A stretch of 64,000 nt of DNA, from contig CALDYU010000002.1 of the NCBI GenBank assembly GCA_937944485.1, positions 62,001 through 126,000 of the forward strand, in the 5' to 3' direction. Position numbers and translations under genes: made by a program. Source of the stretch: an uncultured Flavobacteriaceae bacterium (GTDB lineage: Bacteria; Bacteroidota; Bacteroidia; Flavobacteriales; Flavobacteriaceae). Of the stretch, positions 26,663 through 35,909 are shown piece after piece (the stretch's first letter is position 1; each line of letters opens with the position of its first letter). The notes beneath the pieces are model-generated. The model searched no databases. It was not told where the DNA came from and was given only the letters and a program-made list of their open reading frames with translations.

Positions 26663-28072
26663 TTACTGCTCCCATTCCGTATGAAAAACACCTTCACGAT
26701 CTAAACGTTCATAGGTATGGGAGCCAAAATAATCACGTTGGGCTTGAATCAAATTCAAAGGCAACCGTGCGGAGGTATAAGCGTCAAAATAGGTCAAAGA
26801 ATTTGAAAGCCCAGGCACAGGTATACCATTCTTAGCAGCATAAGCAACCAGCTCGCGCGCTGAAGCAACCGTGTTTTGTACTTTTTCTACAAAAGAAGGT
26901 GAGAGTAACAAATTCGATAGTTTTTTGTTCGCGTTAAAAGCTGTTGTAATATCAGCCAAAAGTTCTGCGCGAATGATACAACCCGCACGCCATATTTTAG
27001 CAATCTCAGCAATTTGTAATTCATAGCCATATTCAGCCGAGGCATCAGCCAATTGATGCAAACCTTGCGCATAAGTAATGATAAAAGAGAAATACAAGGC
27101 TTCTTCAGTCAATTTTTCTATAGAAGCCTTATTCATATGCTCCACTGTAGGGCGATCATATAATTTATCAGCAGTTATACGCTCTTCTTTTAAGGCAGAT
27201 ATTTCACGCATACTTACTGCAATGTCAATTGAGGGTACTGGTATGCCTAAATCCATCGCATTTTGGCTAGTCCATTTACCAGTGCCTTTCTGTTTGGCTT
27301 TATCTAAAATCTTGTCAACAAGTTTACCAGCTTCAAGATCATCATCTTGGGCAAAAATTTCAGAAGTAATTTGAACTAAAAAAGATTGTAGTCTTCCTGC
27401 ATTCCATTTGGAATAAGTTTCATGGAGTTCATCATTATTGAAATTGCCACCTTTTTTTAATAGGTCGTAAATTTCAGAAGTCAGTTGCATGAGTCCGTAT
27501 TCAATACCATTATGCACCATTTTTACATAATTCCCTGCTGATTTAGGCCCTAAATAAGCGACACAAGGTTCTCCCTTATATTTTGCAGAAACAGCTTCGA
27601 AAATAGGTTTTACATGTTGATAAGCCTCTCTATTTCCGCCAGGCATGATACTTGGTCCTAATCGTGCCCCTTTCGCTCCACCCGAGACTCCAGCACCAAA
27701 AAAATGAATTCCCTTTCCAGCTAAATAGGCCTCTCGCCGATCAGTATCTGTGAAGAAAGAATTACCACCATCAATAATAATGTCATCTTTATCAAGTAGT
27801 GGTAATAGTCCCTCAATAATGGCATCTACAATCTTGCCCGCGGGCACTAATAACATTATTTTTCGAGGTTTAGCCAGTGCTTCTACAAAAACCTTAGCAT
27901 CTGTTGAAGCGTTTACTTTATGCGTATTGCCGCCTTCGGCAATAAGGGCATTGACTTTTTCGGCGTCAAGATCGTTTCCAAACGCTGAAAACCCTTTGTC
28001 GGCAACATTCAAAATAAAATTGCGCCCCATCACGCCTAATCCAACCAATCCGAAATCGTATGTATCCTTCAT
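26663..28072 (-). CDS. gnd: 6-Phosphogluconate dehydrogenase, decarboxylating
   Basis: Oxidises 6-phosphogluconate to ribulose 5-phosphate with CO2 release and NAD(P)H production, the last oxidative pentose phosphate step. The 469-residue length is standard. Visible motifs: N-terminal Rossmann GLGVMGRN, LLVPAG and IIDGGNS, the catalytic block GGAKGARLGPSIMPGG and HNGIEYGLMQL, and the C-terminal AQRDYFGSHTYERLD. Divergent from zwf and pgl: the three genes of the oxidative branch sit together in 4 kb. Confidence 0.97.
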   Translation of the reverse strand: MKDTYDFGLVGLGVMGRNFILNVADKGFSAFGNDLDAEKVNALIAEGGNTHKVNASTDAKVFVEALAKPRKIMLLVPAGKIVDAIIEGLLPLLDKDDIIIDGGNSFFTDTDRREAYLAGKGIHFFGAGVSGGAKGARLGPSIMPGGNREAYQHVKPIFEAVSAKYKGEPCVAYLGPKSAGNYVKMVHNGIEYGLMQLTSEIYDLLKKGGNFNNDELHETYSKWNAGRLQSFLVQITSEIFAQDDDLEAGKLVDKILDKAKQKGTGKWTSQNAMDLGIPVPSIDIAVSMREISALKEERITADKLYDRPTVEHMNKASIEKLTEEALYFSFIITYAQGLHQLADASAEYGYELQIAEIAKIWRAGCIIRAELLADITTAFNANKKLSNLLLSPSFVEKVQNTVASARELVAYAAKNGIPVPGLSNSLTYFDAYTSARLPLNLIQAQRDYFGSHTYERLDREGVFHTEWEQ

Positions 28073-28259
28073 TTATTCATTAATTTGCTTCGCTTCCCGT
28101 GACGTTGAGAATCTCTTTTTAGCGTTGAATTAATTGAATAAAAAAGCATTCAAATCCAACATCCTCAAAAATAAATTAAAATATTCGGTTTTGCTCCTTT
28201 GTTTGCTTGTAAACTCCGATAGGATAGTTATATTTAAAACTTAAGAATAGAAAGATCTT

Positions 28260-29789
28260 ATGAATAAAACAGAAAATCAAATGCTCATTATTTTCGGGGC
28301 TTCAGGTGACTTAACGGCTCGAAAATTGGTACCAGGACTTTTCAATCTTTTTCTTGGAAATTACCTACCTAAGAATTTTGTGGTCTTAGGAGTGAGCCGA
28401 AGTTTTATGACGGATGAAGATTTTCGCAAAAAAGTGGTTCTAGAAAGTTCATTTATTAAGCGTGCTGATGCCCATATTGATGAAAAGGTACTTAAAGACT
28501 TTGCAAGTAAATTCTATTACGAAGATGTTGGTAGTGATTATGATACTGATTATAGGCATTTAGAAGAACGCATTACCACGCTAAATGAGAAATTGGGTAC
28601 CGATGACAATTATTTGTTTTATTTGTCCACGCCTCCATTACTCTATGAGGCAATTGCTAAAAATTTATACGCCCAATATCTAAATAAAGAACGGGAAGGT
28701 TTTAAACGATTGATAGTTGAAAAACCGTTTGGTTATGATTTAGAATCGGGGAAGGCACTAAATAAAGGACTGCAAAAATATTTCAAAGAATCACAGATTT
28801 ATCGTATTGATCATTACTTAGGAAAGGAAACTGTGCAAAATTTGCTAGTCACGCGTTTTGCGAATAGTATTTTTGAGCCCTTATGGAATCGTAATTATAT
28901 AGATCATGTTGAGATAACGAATGCAGAGAGTGATGGGGTCGGGCTCCGAGGCGGGTATTATGATGGATCGGGTGCCTTACGTGATATGTTTCAAAACCAT
29001 TTGCTACAAATCGTTTCCTTAATTGTTATGGAACCACCTATTGATGCTAATGCTGAGGAAATACGTAATGAAAAAGTGAAGGCGTTACGTTCGTTACGGG
29101 TTATGAATGATTACGAAACACTTCATTCGCATACCATTCGAGCGCAATATGTCAGCTCTCAAATTGATGGGGACGTAATTAAAGGCTATCGTGAAGAGGA
29201 AGGTGTACACCCAGAGTCGACTACCGAAACCTATGCAGCTATTAAGTTTTTTGTTGATAATTGGCGCTGGAAAGATGTGCCTTTTTACGTGCGCACGGCA
29301 AAGCGAATGCCAACGAAAGTAACGGAAGTTGTCATTCATTTCAAAACGCCACACCATCAGATATTTCAAGATGCTAGTATGTTTGATAAGGATAATAAAC
29401 TGATAATTCGTATTCAACCTGATGAAGGTATACTTGTTAAATTCGGAGTAAAAGTGCCGGGGCAAGGCTTTAAGGTAGAGCGTGCTAATCTAGACTTTTA
29501 TTATTCTAGCTTAACGGAAACGCATGTTATGGAGGCTTACGAGCGCTTATTGCTTGATGCGATGCAGGGAGATGCTACATTGTACGCAAGGGCAGACGAA
29601 GTGGAGGCAGCATGGACATTTGTTAACCCTATATTGGAGTATTGGAAAAAATCAGATGAAAAAGTATATGGTTATTCAGCCGGAGTTTGGGGACCTGAAA
29701 ATGCCGATGATTTGATCGAAGGTTTTGGGATGTGGCGTAACCCTGGCCCTAATTTAGCGGATGATCAGGGCTTTTGTGTAATTTGTTAG
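28260..29789 (+). CDS. zwf: Glucose-6-phosphate 1-dehydrogenase
   Basis: First step of the oxidative pentose phosphate pathway: glucose 6-phosphate to 6-phosphogluconolactone. The 509-residue protein has the Rossmann nucleotide site FGASGDLTARKL (12-23) and the active-site block RIDHYLGKETVQNLL with the substrate-binding Asp/His/Lys. It is followed by pgl on the same strand after an 89-bp gap that contains a heptamer repeat, and is divergent from gnd. Confidence 0.97.
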   Translation: MNKTENQMLIIFGASGDLTARKLVPGLFNLFLGNYLPKNFVVLGVSRSFMTDEDFRKKVVLESSFIKRADAHIDEKVLKDFASKFYYEDVGSDYDTDYRHLEERITTLNEKLGTDDNYLFYLSTPPLLYEAIAKNLYAQYLNKEREGFKRLIVEKPFGYDLESGKALNKGLQKYFKESQIYRIDHYLGKETVQNLLVTRFANSIFEPLWNRNYIDHVEITNAESDGVGLRGGYYDGSGALRDMFQNHLLQIVSLIVMEPPIDANAEEIRNEKVKALRSLRVMNDYETLHSHTIRAQYVSSQIDGDVIKGYREEEGVHPESTTETYAAIKFFVDNWRWKDVPFYVRTAKRMPTKVTEVVIHFKTPHHQIFQDASMFDKDNKLIIRIQPDEGILVKFGVKVPGQGFKVERANLDFYYSSLTETHVMEAYERLLLDAMQGDATLYARADEVEAAWTFVNPILEYWKKSDEKVYGYSAGVWGPENADDLIEGFGMWRNPGPNLADDQGFCVIC

Positions 29790-29792
29790 AAT

Positions 29793-29827
29793 GGATGACT
29801 GGTGACTGGTGACGGATGACGGATGAT
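29793..29827 (+). repeat. Five-copy heptamer tandem repeat directly after zwf
   Basis: Starting 3 bp after the zwf stop codon, GGATGAC, TGGTGAC, TGGTGAC, GGATGAC and GGATGAT follow without gaps (consensus KGRTGAC), then a partial copy GGT. It lies in the 89-bp gap before pgl. A second five-copy heptamer array of different sequence lies after serA at 59815. Confidence 0.75.
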
Positions 29828-29878
29828 GGTGTTCTTTAAGTTTAGTATAATTATGAAGTTCGAGGGATATTACCCGTA

Positions 29879-30610
29879 ATGATTTATGACAAGAATGTAA
29901 TGGAATTAAAAATAGCTAAAACAAAACAGGAAGTTGCCATGCAATTTTCAAAGTATCTCGCCGAATTGACTGCTGGCAAAGAAGAATTTCATATGGCGCT
30001 TTCTGGTGGTAGTACTCCTAAAATTGTATTTGATGTCTTGGCGACTGAATTTTTAGATGAAATTGATTGGAGCAATGTTCATTTGTATTGGGGTGATGAA
30101 CGCTGTGTTGCACCTGACGATGAACAAAGTAATTATAAAATGACCCTAGATCATTTGATTTCTAAAATTGCGATTCCGAAAGAAAATATACACCGAATCA
30201 AAGGAGAAAACGATCCGGAATATGAAGCAAAGCGTTATGCCAGTCTATTGGATAAGCAATTGCCGAAATTGAAGGGTATAGCGCAGTTTGACTTGGTGAT
30301 TTTAGGTATGGGCGATGATGGGCATACGGCTTCTATTTTCCCGCATGAGATTGCCTTATGGCACTCTAAAAAGTATTGTGAGGTTGCCGAACACCCTGAA
30401 TCTGGCCAACAACGGGTTTCACTGACAGGCGAAATAATTAATAATGCCCAGGTGGTATCTTTTTTAGTTACGGGGGCCGGCAAAGCGGAAAAGTTTCTCC
30501 GTATTAAAAACCGTGAAAGCAGCTATAAAGATTACCCAGCAAGTTTGGTACAACCGATCTCAGGAAAATTACTTTGGTTTTTAGATGAAGCCGCTGTAGG
30601 AATTATTTGA
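29879..30610 (+). CDS. pgl: 6-Phosphogluconolactonase
   Basis: Hydrolyses 6-phosphogluconolactone to 6-phosphogluconate, between Zwf and Gnd. The 243-residue protein has the DevB/NagB-like motifs ALSGGSTPK (about 41-49), LYWGDERCV and LGMGDDGHTASIFP (catalytic His). A second in-frame ATG at 29900 gives a 236-residue protein that also fits the family; neither has a clear ribosome site. The 3' end overlaps that of the convergent thioesterase gene by 8 bp. Confidence 0.95.
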   Translation: MIYDKNVMELKIAKTKQEVAMQFSKYLAELTAGKEEFHMALSGGSTPKIVFDVLATEFLDEIDWSNVHLYWGDERCVAPDDEQSNYKMTLDHLISKIAIPKENIHRIKGENDPEYEAKRYASLLDKQLPKLKGIAQFDLVILGMGDDGHTASIFPHEIALWHSKKYCEVAEHPESGQQRVSLTGEIINNAQVVSFLVTGAGKAEKFLRIKNRESSYKDYPASLVQPISGKLLWFLDEAAVGII

Positions 30611-31148
30611 GATCAATAGTCACGTTTTCATCAAACAATGATGCCAAATAGTCTTTCGTTTCAAAGTTGCTTTCATCAAATTGCGTATCGCGAATAAAAG
30701 CAGCCTCTTTGCGAAATTTACTGCGTGCAAAACGACGCACTCCCTGTTTGTCATGTATTAACAAACCAGGTACTGCAACACTTTTTCCATCTTCTCCTTT
30801 AGCTACCATTGTAAAATAAGACGAATTGCAATGCCTTTTCTTTCCTGTGGTTATATTCTGAGATTCTACGCGAACGCCTACTACCATTGATGTTCTACCC
30901 GTATAGTTTATAGAGGCTTTTAAAGTCAATAATTCACCTACTTCAACAGGACTTCTAAAATCTACGCGATTTACCGAAGCAGTTACGCAATACTTTTGCG
31001 AATGTTTTGATGCACAAGCAAAGGCAATTTGATCCATAAGATTTAGAATATGACCGCCATGAATTTTCCCACCAAAATTGGAATGGGAAGGAAGCATCAA
31101 TTCTGTTATCGAAATGCGAGACTCACGGGCAGTTTTAAATTTCTCCAT
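30603..31148 (-). CDS. Acyl-CoA thioesterase, hotdog fold
   Basis: A 181-residue cytosolic acyl-CoA hydrolase of the YciA/ACOT7-like hotdog group. Family features: LPSHSNFGGKIHGGHILNLMDQIAFACASKH, with the catalytic Asp in MDQ, and the strand NRVDFRSPVEVGELLTLKA. It hydrolyses fatty acyl-CoA, exact chain length unknown. One base separates it from the upstream rmuC on the same strand; likely cotranscribed. Confidence 0.92.
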   Translation of the reverse strand: MEKFKTARESRISITELMLPSHSNFGGKIHGGHILNLMDQIAFACASKHSQKYCVTASVNRVDFRSPVEVGELLTLKASINYTGRTSMVVGVRVESQNITTGKKRHCNSSYFTMVAKGEDGKSVAVPGLLIHDKQGVRRFARSKFRKEAAFIRDTQFDESNFETKDYLASLFDENVTIDLK

Positions 31149-31149
31149 C

Positions 31150-32514
31150 TTACAATTCTAATTTCGGTTCTTCCATATCTTCATCAATAGCAAAATCATC
31201 TTCTAGGGCTCTTTTTAAAATCGGCTCAGGAATAGATTTCTTTGCTTTAGCGCCCATCTTCTTTAATTTTTCGATACTGGTAATGATATTACCACGCCCT
31301 TCTACTAATTTATTCATAGCACCTTTATACTCACTTTTGGCATCGTCCATCTTTTTACCCACTTTGGTAAGGTCGCTAACAAAGCCTTCAAATTTATCGT
31401 AAAGTGCACCTGCTTGCCTAGCAATTTCGATCGCATTTCGCTGTTGTTTTTCATTATTCCACATCGTATCTATAGTACGTAAAGTCGCTAAAAGCGTGGA
31501 GGGAGTAACAATTACAATGTTTTGTTCAAATGCCTTATTATAAAGCGAATTGTCATTATTTATAGCAATGGCAAATGCAGGTTCTATAGGAATAAATAAA
31601 AGCACAAAATCTGGACTTTCCATTTCATACAAATCTTCATATTTCTTGGCCGATAATTGATCTACATGTCTTCGTAATGAATTGATATGGTCTTTTAAGA
31701 ATTTTGCCTGAGTTTCGTCATCTTCTGCATTTACATACCGTTCATAATCAGTAAGTGAGACCTTAGAATCGACAATCATTTTCTTACCATCAGGGAGGTT
31801 AATAATAACATCAGGAAGCACGCGAGAACCATCTTCTAGGGTAAAACTTTGCTGTACAGTATATTCTCTATCTTTCTCTAAACCAGATTTTTCCAATACA
31901 CGTTCAAGTACTAATTCCCCCCAATTCCCCTGCATTTTACTATCACCTTTAAGCGCCTTTGTCAAATTTTCAGCTTCTTGCGTAATTTTTAGGTTCTGCG
32001 TTTGGAGATTTAAAAGTTGTTCTTTTAGTGCAGAATGTATACTAATGTTTTCTTTTTGGCTTGCTTCAACTTTCTTTTCGAATAGCTGTATCTTTTCATT
32101 TAAGGGCATGAGAATATCCTTAATATTTTTCTCATTACGCGCTGTAAATTTTAAACTTTTCTCTTCTAAAATTTTATTGGCAAGATTTTCAAACTCTTTA
32201 GTGAATTTTTCTTGTAATTTTTCAACTTCCTGTTTTTGTTCGCTGTTTTTTAAATGGAGGTTCTCCATATCTGCTTCATAGCGTACGATTTGATTGCCTA
32301 ACTGTTCTTTCTCCGTTTGTAAATTGGTTTTCTGTATTTCTGATTCTTGCAAACGCTGTTCAAGAACACTCAGATTATTCGCAAGTTGTTGTTGCCTTTC
32401 TTCAAGGGCACTCTGGCTAGATTTTGTTTTTAGGCTTTGTATGTAATTCCCTAAAAAATAACCTGCAGCGAGGCAGCCAAGAGCTAAGAGTAGATATATT
32501 AAAAATTCGTTCAT
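31150..32514 (-). CDS. rmuC: DNA recombination protein RmuC
   Basis: A 454-residue protein with an N-terminal membrane helix (5-24), a long coiled coil (about 30-190, many Gln/Glu/Leu heptads) and the RmuC core (about 195-400) with a PD-(D/E)XK-like nuclease pattern: LPDVIINLPDGKKMIVDSKVSLTDYERY. In E. coli RmuC limits inversion at short inverted repeats; the precise reaction is not firmly known. It is the first gene of a pair with the thioesterase and lies 64 bp downstream of the ABC transporter operon. Confidence 0.94.
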   Translation of the reverse strand: MNEFLIYLLLALGCLAAGYFLGNYIQSLKTKSSQSALEERQQQLANNLSVLEQRLQESEIQKTNLQTEKEQLGNQIVRYEADMENLHLKNSEQKQEVEKLQEKFTKEFENLANKILEEKSLKFTARNEKNIKDILMPLNEKIQLFEKKVEASQKENISIHSALKEQLLNLQTQNLKITQEAENLTKALKGDSKMQGNWGELVLERVLEKSGLEKDREYTVQQSFTLEDGSRVLPDVIINLPDGKKMIVDSKVSLTDYERYVNAEDDETQAKFLKDHINSLRRHVDQLSAKKYEDLYEMESPDFVLLFIPIEPAFAIAINNDNSLYNKAFEQNIVIVTPSTLLATLRTIDTMWNNEKQQRNAIEIARQAGALYDKFEGFVSDLTKVGKKMDDAKSEYKGAMNKLVEGRGNIITSIEKLKKMGAKAKKSIPEPILKRALEDDFAIDEDMEEPKLEL

Positions 32515-32578
32515 TTGTTTTCAAAAGTGAGTAAGTAAATATACAAGTTTGACCCGCAAAATGAAACCCGCAACCTTT

Positions 32579-33361
32579 TTACTTTTGAATACCAAAGGTT
32601 CTTGTGTTTGCATCAAAAGAAATAGTATTGGCAGGGAATAAGTTATCAAATTCGCCTGCTGCAATAAGTTGGTCTGGGGTTCCGAAAGTGCTCCCCGTTT
32701 CTTTGAGTAAGATTATTTTATCGCAAAGTTGCAATACCATTTCTATTTCGTGACTGGTAAAGAGAATAGCTTTCTTTGTTTTTTTAGTGATCACGTTTAG
32801 TAATTTCAAAGTTTGCACTTTATGATATAAATCAAGGTGCGTGGTAGGTTCATCTAATAAAATAAGGGGTGTATCTTGGGCGAGTGCCCGAGCTACCATA
32901 ACCCGTTGCAATTGACCATCGCTTAATTCATAACATTTAGAATCGCGCAAATCATGGAGCTCAACCATATGTAGCGCTTCTGAAATTTTACGAATATCAT
33001 TTTCGGTTAAGGTGCCAATCCAGTTTGTATAAGGCTGCCTTCCTAAAGCAATCAGTTCTTGTACTGTTAGATTTTTTGAAGCTATGGGTTCCGTTAGAAC
33101 AACACTGACTTTTGACGCGAAGTCTATTGGATTGATATTATTTATTGACTTTTCAGCAATGCTAATACTTCCAGAAAGCGAAGCTTGTAAGTTGCCTAGT
33201 GTTCTGAGTAAAGTAGATTTTCCTATGCCGTTAGCACCGACAATACCTGTTAACTCTCCGGATTGGGACTCAAAAGAAACCCCATCAATAACCACCGTTT
33301 TACCATAGCCGATACTAAGGTCTTTTACTTCTAAGATGCTATGTTGGCTATGGGTATTCAA
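32579..33361 (-). CDS. ABC transporter ATP-binding protein, cobalamin/iron-chelate type (BtuD-like)
   Basis: ATPase subunit of a FecCDE/BtuCD-type importer. Walker A GANGIGKST, signature LSDGQLQRV, Walker B LILLDEPTTHLD and the H-loop SHEIEM are all present. I chose the TTG at 33361, whose TTGA overlaps the stop codon of the permease gene and leaves a normal 260-residue protein; an upstream in-frame TTG at 33394 would add 11 residues and a 37-bp overlap. Third gene of the btuF-btuC-btuD-like operon. B12 is the inferred substrate from the riboswitch-linked receptor across the divergent region. Confidence 0.9.
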   Translation of the reverse strand: MNTHSQHSILEVKDLSIGYGKTVVIDGVSFESQSGELTGIVGANGIGKSTLLRTLGNLQASLSGSISIAEKSINNINPIDFASKVSVVLTEPIASKNLTVQELIALGRQPYTNWIGTLTENDIRKISEALHMVELHDLRDSKCYELSDGQLQRVMVARALAQDTPLILLDEPTTHLDLYHKVQTLKLLNVITKKTKKAILFTSHEIEMVLQLCDKIILLKETGSTFGTPDQLIAAGEFDNLFPANTISFDANTRTFGIQK

Positions 33362-34389
33362 AACAACATTTTTCTTTTTCGGGTTAATAACCAAATGACC
33401 ACAGGGGCTCCAATGATACTCGTTATAGCATTTATGGGTAGCACACTTTCGGAACCTGGTAATTGGGCTACGATATCACATAGTAGCATTAAAATTGCTC
33501 CGTATAATAGTACTGCTGGCAACAGTATTTTGTGATCTGTGATGTTAAATAGTTGCCGCGTTAAATGCGGTACGGCGAGCCCCACAAAAGCAATCGGACC
33601 TGCAAAGGCAGTAACGCTTCCTGCTAATAAAGCGGTAGCGATGATGATGATGTATCTTGATTTTTTTAATCGCACACCTAAGCTTCGCGCATAATTTTCT
33701 CCAAGTAATAGGGCATTCAAAGATTTTATAGAAGCAATACTTAAGGTGATTCCCAGAAAAACTATTCCCGTAAGTAGGGAAAGTTGTGACCATGATAAAT
33801 CTCCTAGACTACCAAAAGACCAATATACATAGCGTTGTAGTTCTTCCGAAGTCGTAAAATAAGAGAGTACGCTGACGATGGCTGCCGTAATGCTGCCAAA
33901 CATTAAACCTATTATTAAGAGTGCCATGGTATCTTTTACCCTCGATGCCACAGATAATACGGCTAACAACACTAAAAAACTTCCTAAACTCGCTCCAATA
34001 GCAAGTGAAATACTATGGGCAGCCTCGAAAGTTGCTAGACCTGAGAAAACGGAAGCACCCATAAGAAGTAGTGCCGCCCCTAAACTTGCGCCAGAGCTAA
34101 TCCCCAATACAAAAGGCCCAGCGAGCGGGTTTCGAAACAAGGTCTGCATTAAAAGACCGCTTATGGATAAAGCACCACCGGTAAGTATGGCGGTGAATGC
34201 TTTGGGTATCCTGTAATTCCAAATAATGTAATGCCACGATTCGTTTTCAGTTTTTCCAGTAAATAATTCACCAATTATGTTTTTAAAAGGAATTGTAACA
34301 GATCCTAGACTGATATTCAATATGAAACATAATGCTAGAGCAAATAGCAGCAGTAAAAATGAAAAACGGTATTTAGAAAGATTTTTCAA
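33358..34389 (-). CDS. FecCD-family ABC transporter permease (BtuC-like)
   Basis: A 343-residue inner-membrane permease with nine to ten hydrophobic helices. The family motif TGGALSISGLLMQTLFRNPLAGPFVLGISSGASLGAA (split across about 61-97) is clear, as is GPIAFVGLAVPHLTRQL in the C-terminal half, the region contacting the ATPase. The start is a TTG, 1 bp after the stop of the substrate-binding protein gene; no closer ATG exists. Family members transport iron chelates, haem or cobalamin; context favours cobalamin. Confidence 0.92.
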   Translation of the reverse strand: MKNLSKYRFSFLLLLFALALCFILNISLGSVTIPFKNIIGELFTGKTENESWHYIIWNYRIPKAFTAILTGGALSISGLLMQTLFRNPLAGPFVLGISSGASLGAALLLMGASVFSGLATFEAAHSISLAIGASLGSFLVLLAVLSVASRVKDTMALLIIGLMFGSITAAIVSVLSYFTTSEELQRYVYWSFGSLGDLSWSQLSLLTGIVFLGITLSIASIKSLNALLLGENYARSLGVRLKKSRYIIIIATALLAGSVTAFAGPIAFVGLAVPHLTRQLFNITDHKILLPAVLLYGAILMLLCDIVAQLPGSESVLPINAITSIIGAPVVIWLLTRKRKMLF

Positions 34390-34390
34390 A

Positions 34391-35551
34391 CTATTCTAAA
34401 GGCTTAAAGAAAACGGTTTTGTATGAGGGTAAAAGCTCAGGATGAAAAATATGGATAAGGTCTTTTAAAACCAAATCAGGTCGTTGAGGAGCCAGTTCAT
34501 AATACAATAAGCCACCCGTAGCACCTTTTGTATTTGCAAAAGTATACGCTTTTTTATTCTGAAAAGAAGTGAATTGTGCGTAATGCGCACTAGCTTCTTT
34601 CATTGCTTTATAGGAGGTGAACTGCGCAGGGCCAATCCAGTAATCTGCTTTTTTGCCTTTTGACAAAACGCTCTCCCAGCTTAAAGAAAGGCTTCCCGTT
34701 TCTTGGTTTTCTTGCCATAAATAAGTGGCATTGGCATCATCTAAAAATTGAGCGGCCCAGCTTTTTCCTGCGGGCAGATACCAAACATCTTTGTACATGG
34801 CTCCACTGAGCACTGTTGGTGTTTTTTTTGCGCCTTGCGCCAATTTTTTGGCTTGCGCATAAGACTCTTCTATTGCTCTAAAAACACTATCAGCCTGAAC
34901 CTCTTTATTGAAAAAAGGAGCGAAAAATTTAATCCATTCCGCTTTTCCCAAAGGCGTTTCTTCAGCCCAGTCGCCATTGTATACAACTGGAATATTTGAC
35001 CTTTGTAAGGTTTCGTAGGTTTTATTTTGGCTGTTTATGCTAAAACCAATGACTACATCAGGCTTCATGGCTAGTACCATTTCGGTATTCAGTGATTCGT
35101 TATTGCCAAGTTCTGTTACGAATCCGTCATCAATTCGTTTTCGAGTTTTTATTGAGGAAATGTATTTCGTGTCAGGAAAACCTTTGAGTTTATTTTCAAC
35201 ACCCAGGGCTTCTAATGCAGGAATATGAGTCGTTGACGTTGCTACAATCTTCTCAATAGGAACACCAATAATAGCGTCGTAGTTATCTTCGTTTAAGGTA
35301 ATTCGAGCTATTTTTTCCTTAGGAACTAAGGCGTAGGTAAAACTAGCCTCGGCATTAGGCCATGGCGAAGTGATTTTTATGATGCTAACTCCGTTCTTTA
35401 GTTTTTCAATGGAAAACCCTTTTGCAAAAGTAATATCCATTTGCTTTTCGGAATCCGCTGGATTTAATACAACTTTTTTCTCCTTACAAGAAATGAAAAG
35501 GAGGGTTAAGAGAAGGTATATAAGTGTTTTTGATCGAATTAAAATCTGCAT
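34391..35551 (-). CDS. ABC transporter substrate-binding lipoprotein (BtuF-like)
   Basis: A 386-residue lipoprotein (lipobox LLFISC, Cys22), periplasmic-domain type of class III binding proteins. Visible: IEKIVATSTTHIPALEALG in the first lobe, a KPDVVIG hinge strand, and the second lobe ending DLIHIFHPELLP. It is longer than E. coli BtuF (about 245 mature residues) because of an N-terminal 60-residue insert. First gene of a three-gene importer operon and divergent from the BtuB-like receptor; the riboswitch lies on the other strand and therefore does not read into this gene. Confidence 0.88.
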   Translation of the reverse strand: MQILIRSKTLIYLLLTLLFISCKEKKVVLNPADSEKQMDITFAKGFSIEKLKNGVSIIKITSPWPNAEASFTYALVPKEKIARITLNEDNYDAIIGVPIEKIVATSTTHIPALEALGVENKLKGFPDTKYISSIKTRKRIDDGFVTELGNNESLNTEMVLAMKPDVVIGFSINSQNKTYETLQRSNIPVVYNGDWAEETPLGKAEWIKFFAPFFNKEVQADSVFRAIEESYAQAKKLAQGAKKTPTVLSGAMYKDVWYLPAGKSWAAQFLDDANATYLWQENQETGSLSLSWESVLSKGKKADYWIGPAQFTSYKAMKEASAHYAQFTSFQNKKAYTFANTKGATGGLLYYELAPQRPDLVLKDLIHIFHPELLPSYKTVFFKPLE

Positions 35552-35640
35552 TTTTCAAAAGTAGTATTATTTAATCTTTCATTTAATAGATTAAACAAAA
35601 TGTTTACTTTTACCTCGAATTTTGGTTTTCATTACTTTTT

Positions 35641-35825
35641 GAAGTCGTGAAATTAAAAGGGAATCTGGTGTGAATCCAGAACTGTTCCCGCAACTGTAAA
35701 CATATGCTGATTCGTTTCGGCATCTTTCTTGAAAAGGAAAGTTGTTATTTACTGCAATACCACTGTCCGCCAGCTGGAGGATGGGAAGGTTAATAACAAA
35801 AATGTAAGTCAGGAGACCTGCCATC
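35641..35825 (+). promoter_or_regulatory. Cobalamin riboswitch upstream of the TonB-dependent receptor gene
   Basis: The conserved cores of the cobalamin aptamer are present in order on the + strand: AACTGTTCCCGCAACTG at 35680-35696 and the B12 box AGTCAGGAGACCTGCC at 35807-35822, with a long variable paired region between. Downstream at 35841-35867 an imperfect hairpin (GTTAAACTTT / AAAGTTTTAC) lies 43 bp before the start codon of the receptor gene and may be part of the expression platform. It has no T-run, so control at translation is more likely than transcription termination. Confidence 0.93.
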
Positions 35826-35909
35826 TTTCAAACAACTATTGTTAAACTTTCGGGATAAAAGTTTTACGAATGATAACATGCATATCGTAACCCGGTAACA
35901 GATTAAAAA

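Noticed and set aside
27750-28133. A 127-codon open frame on the + strand
   Set aside because: It is antisense to gnd and has no recognisable family features; typical of the shadow frames of a conserved gene.
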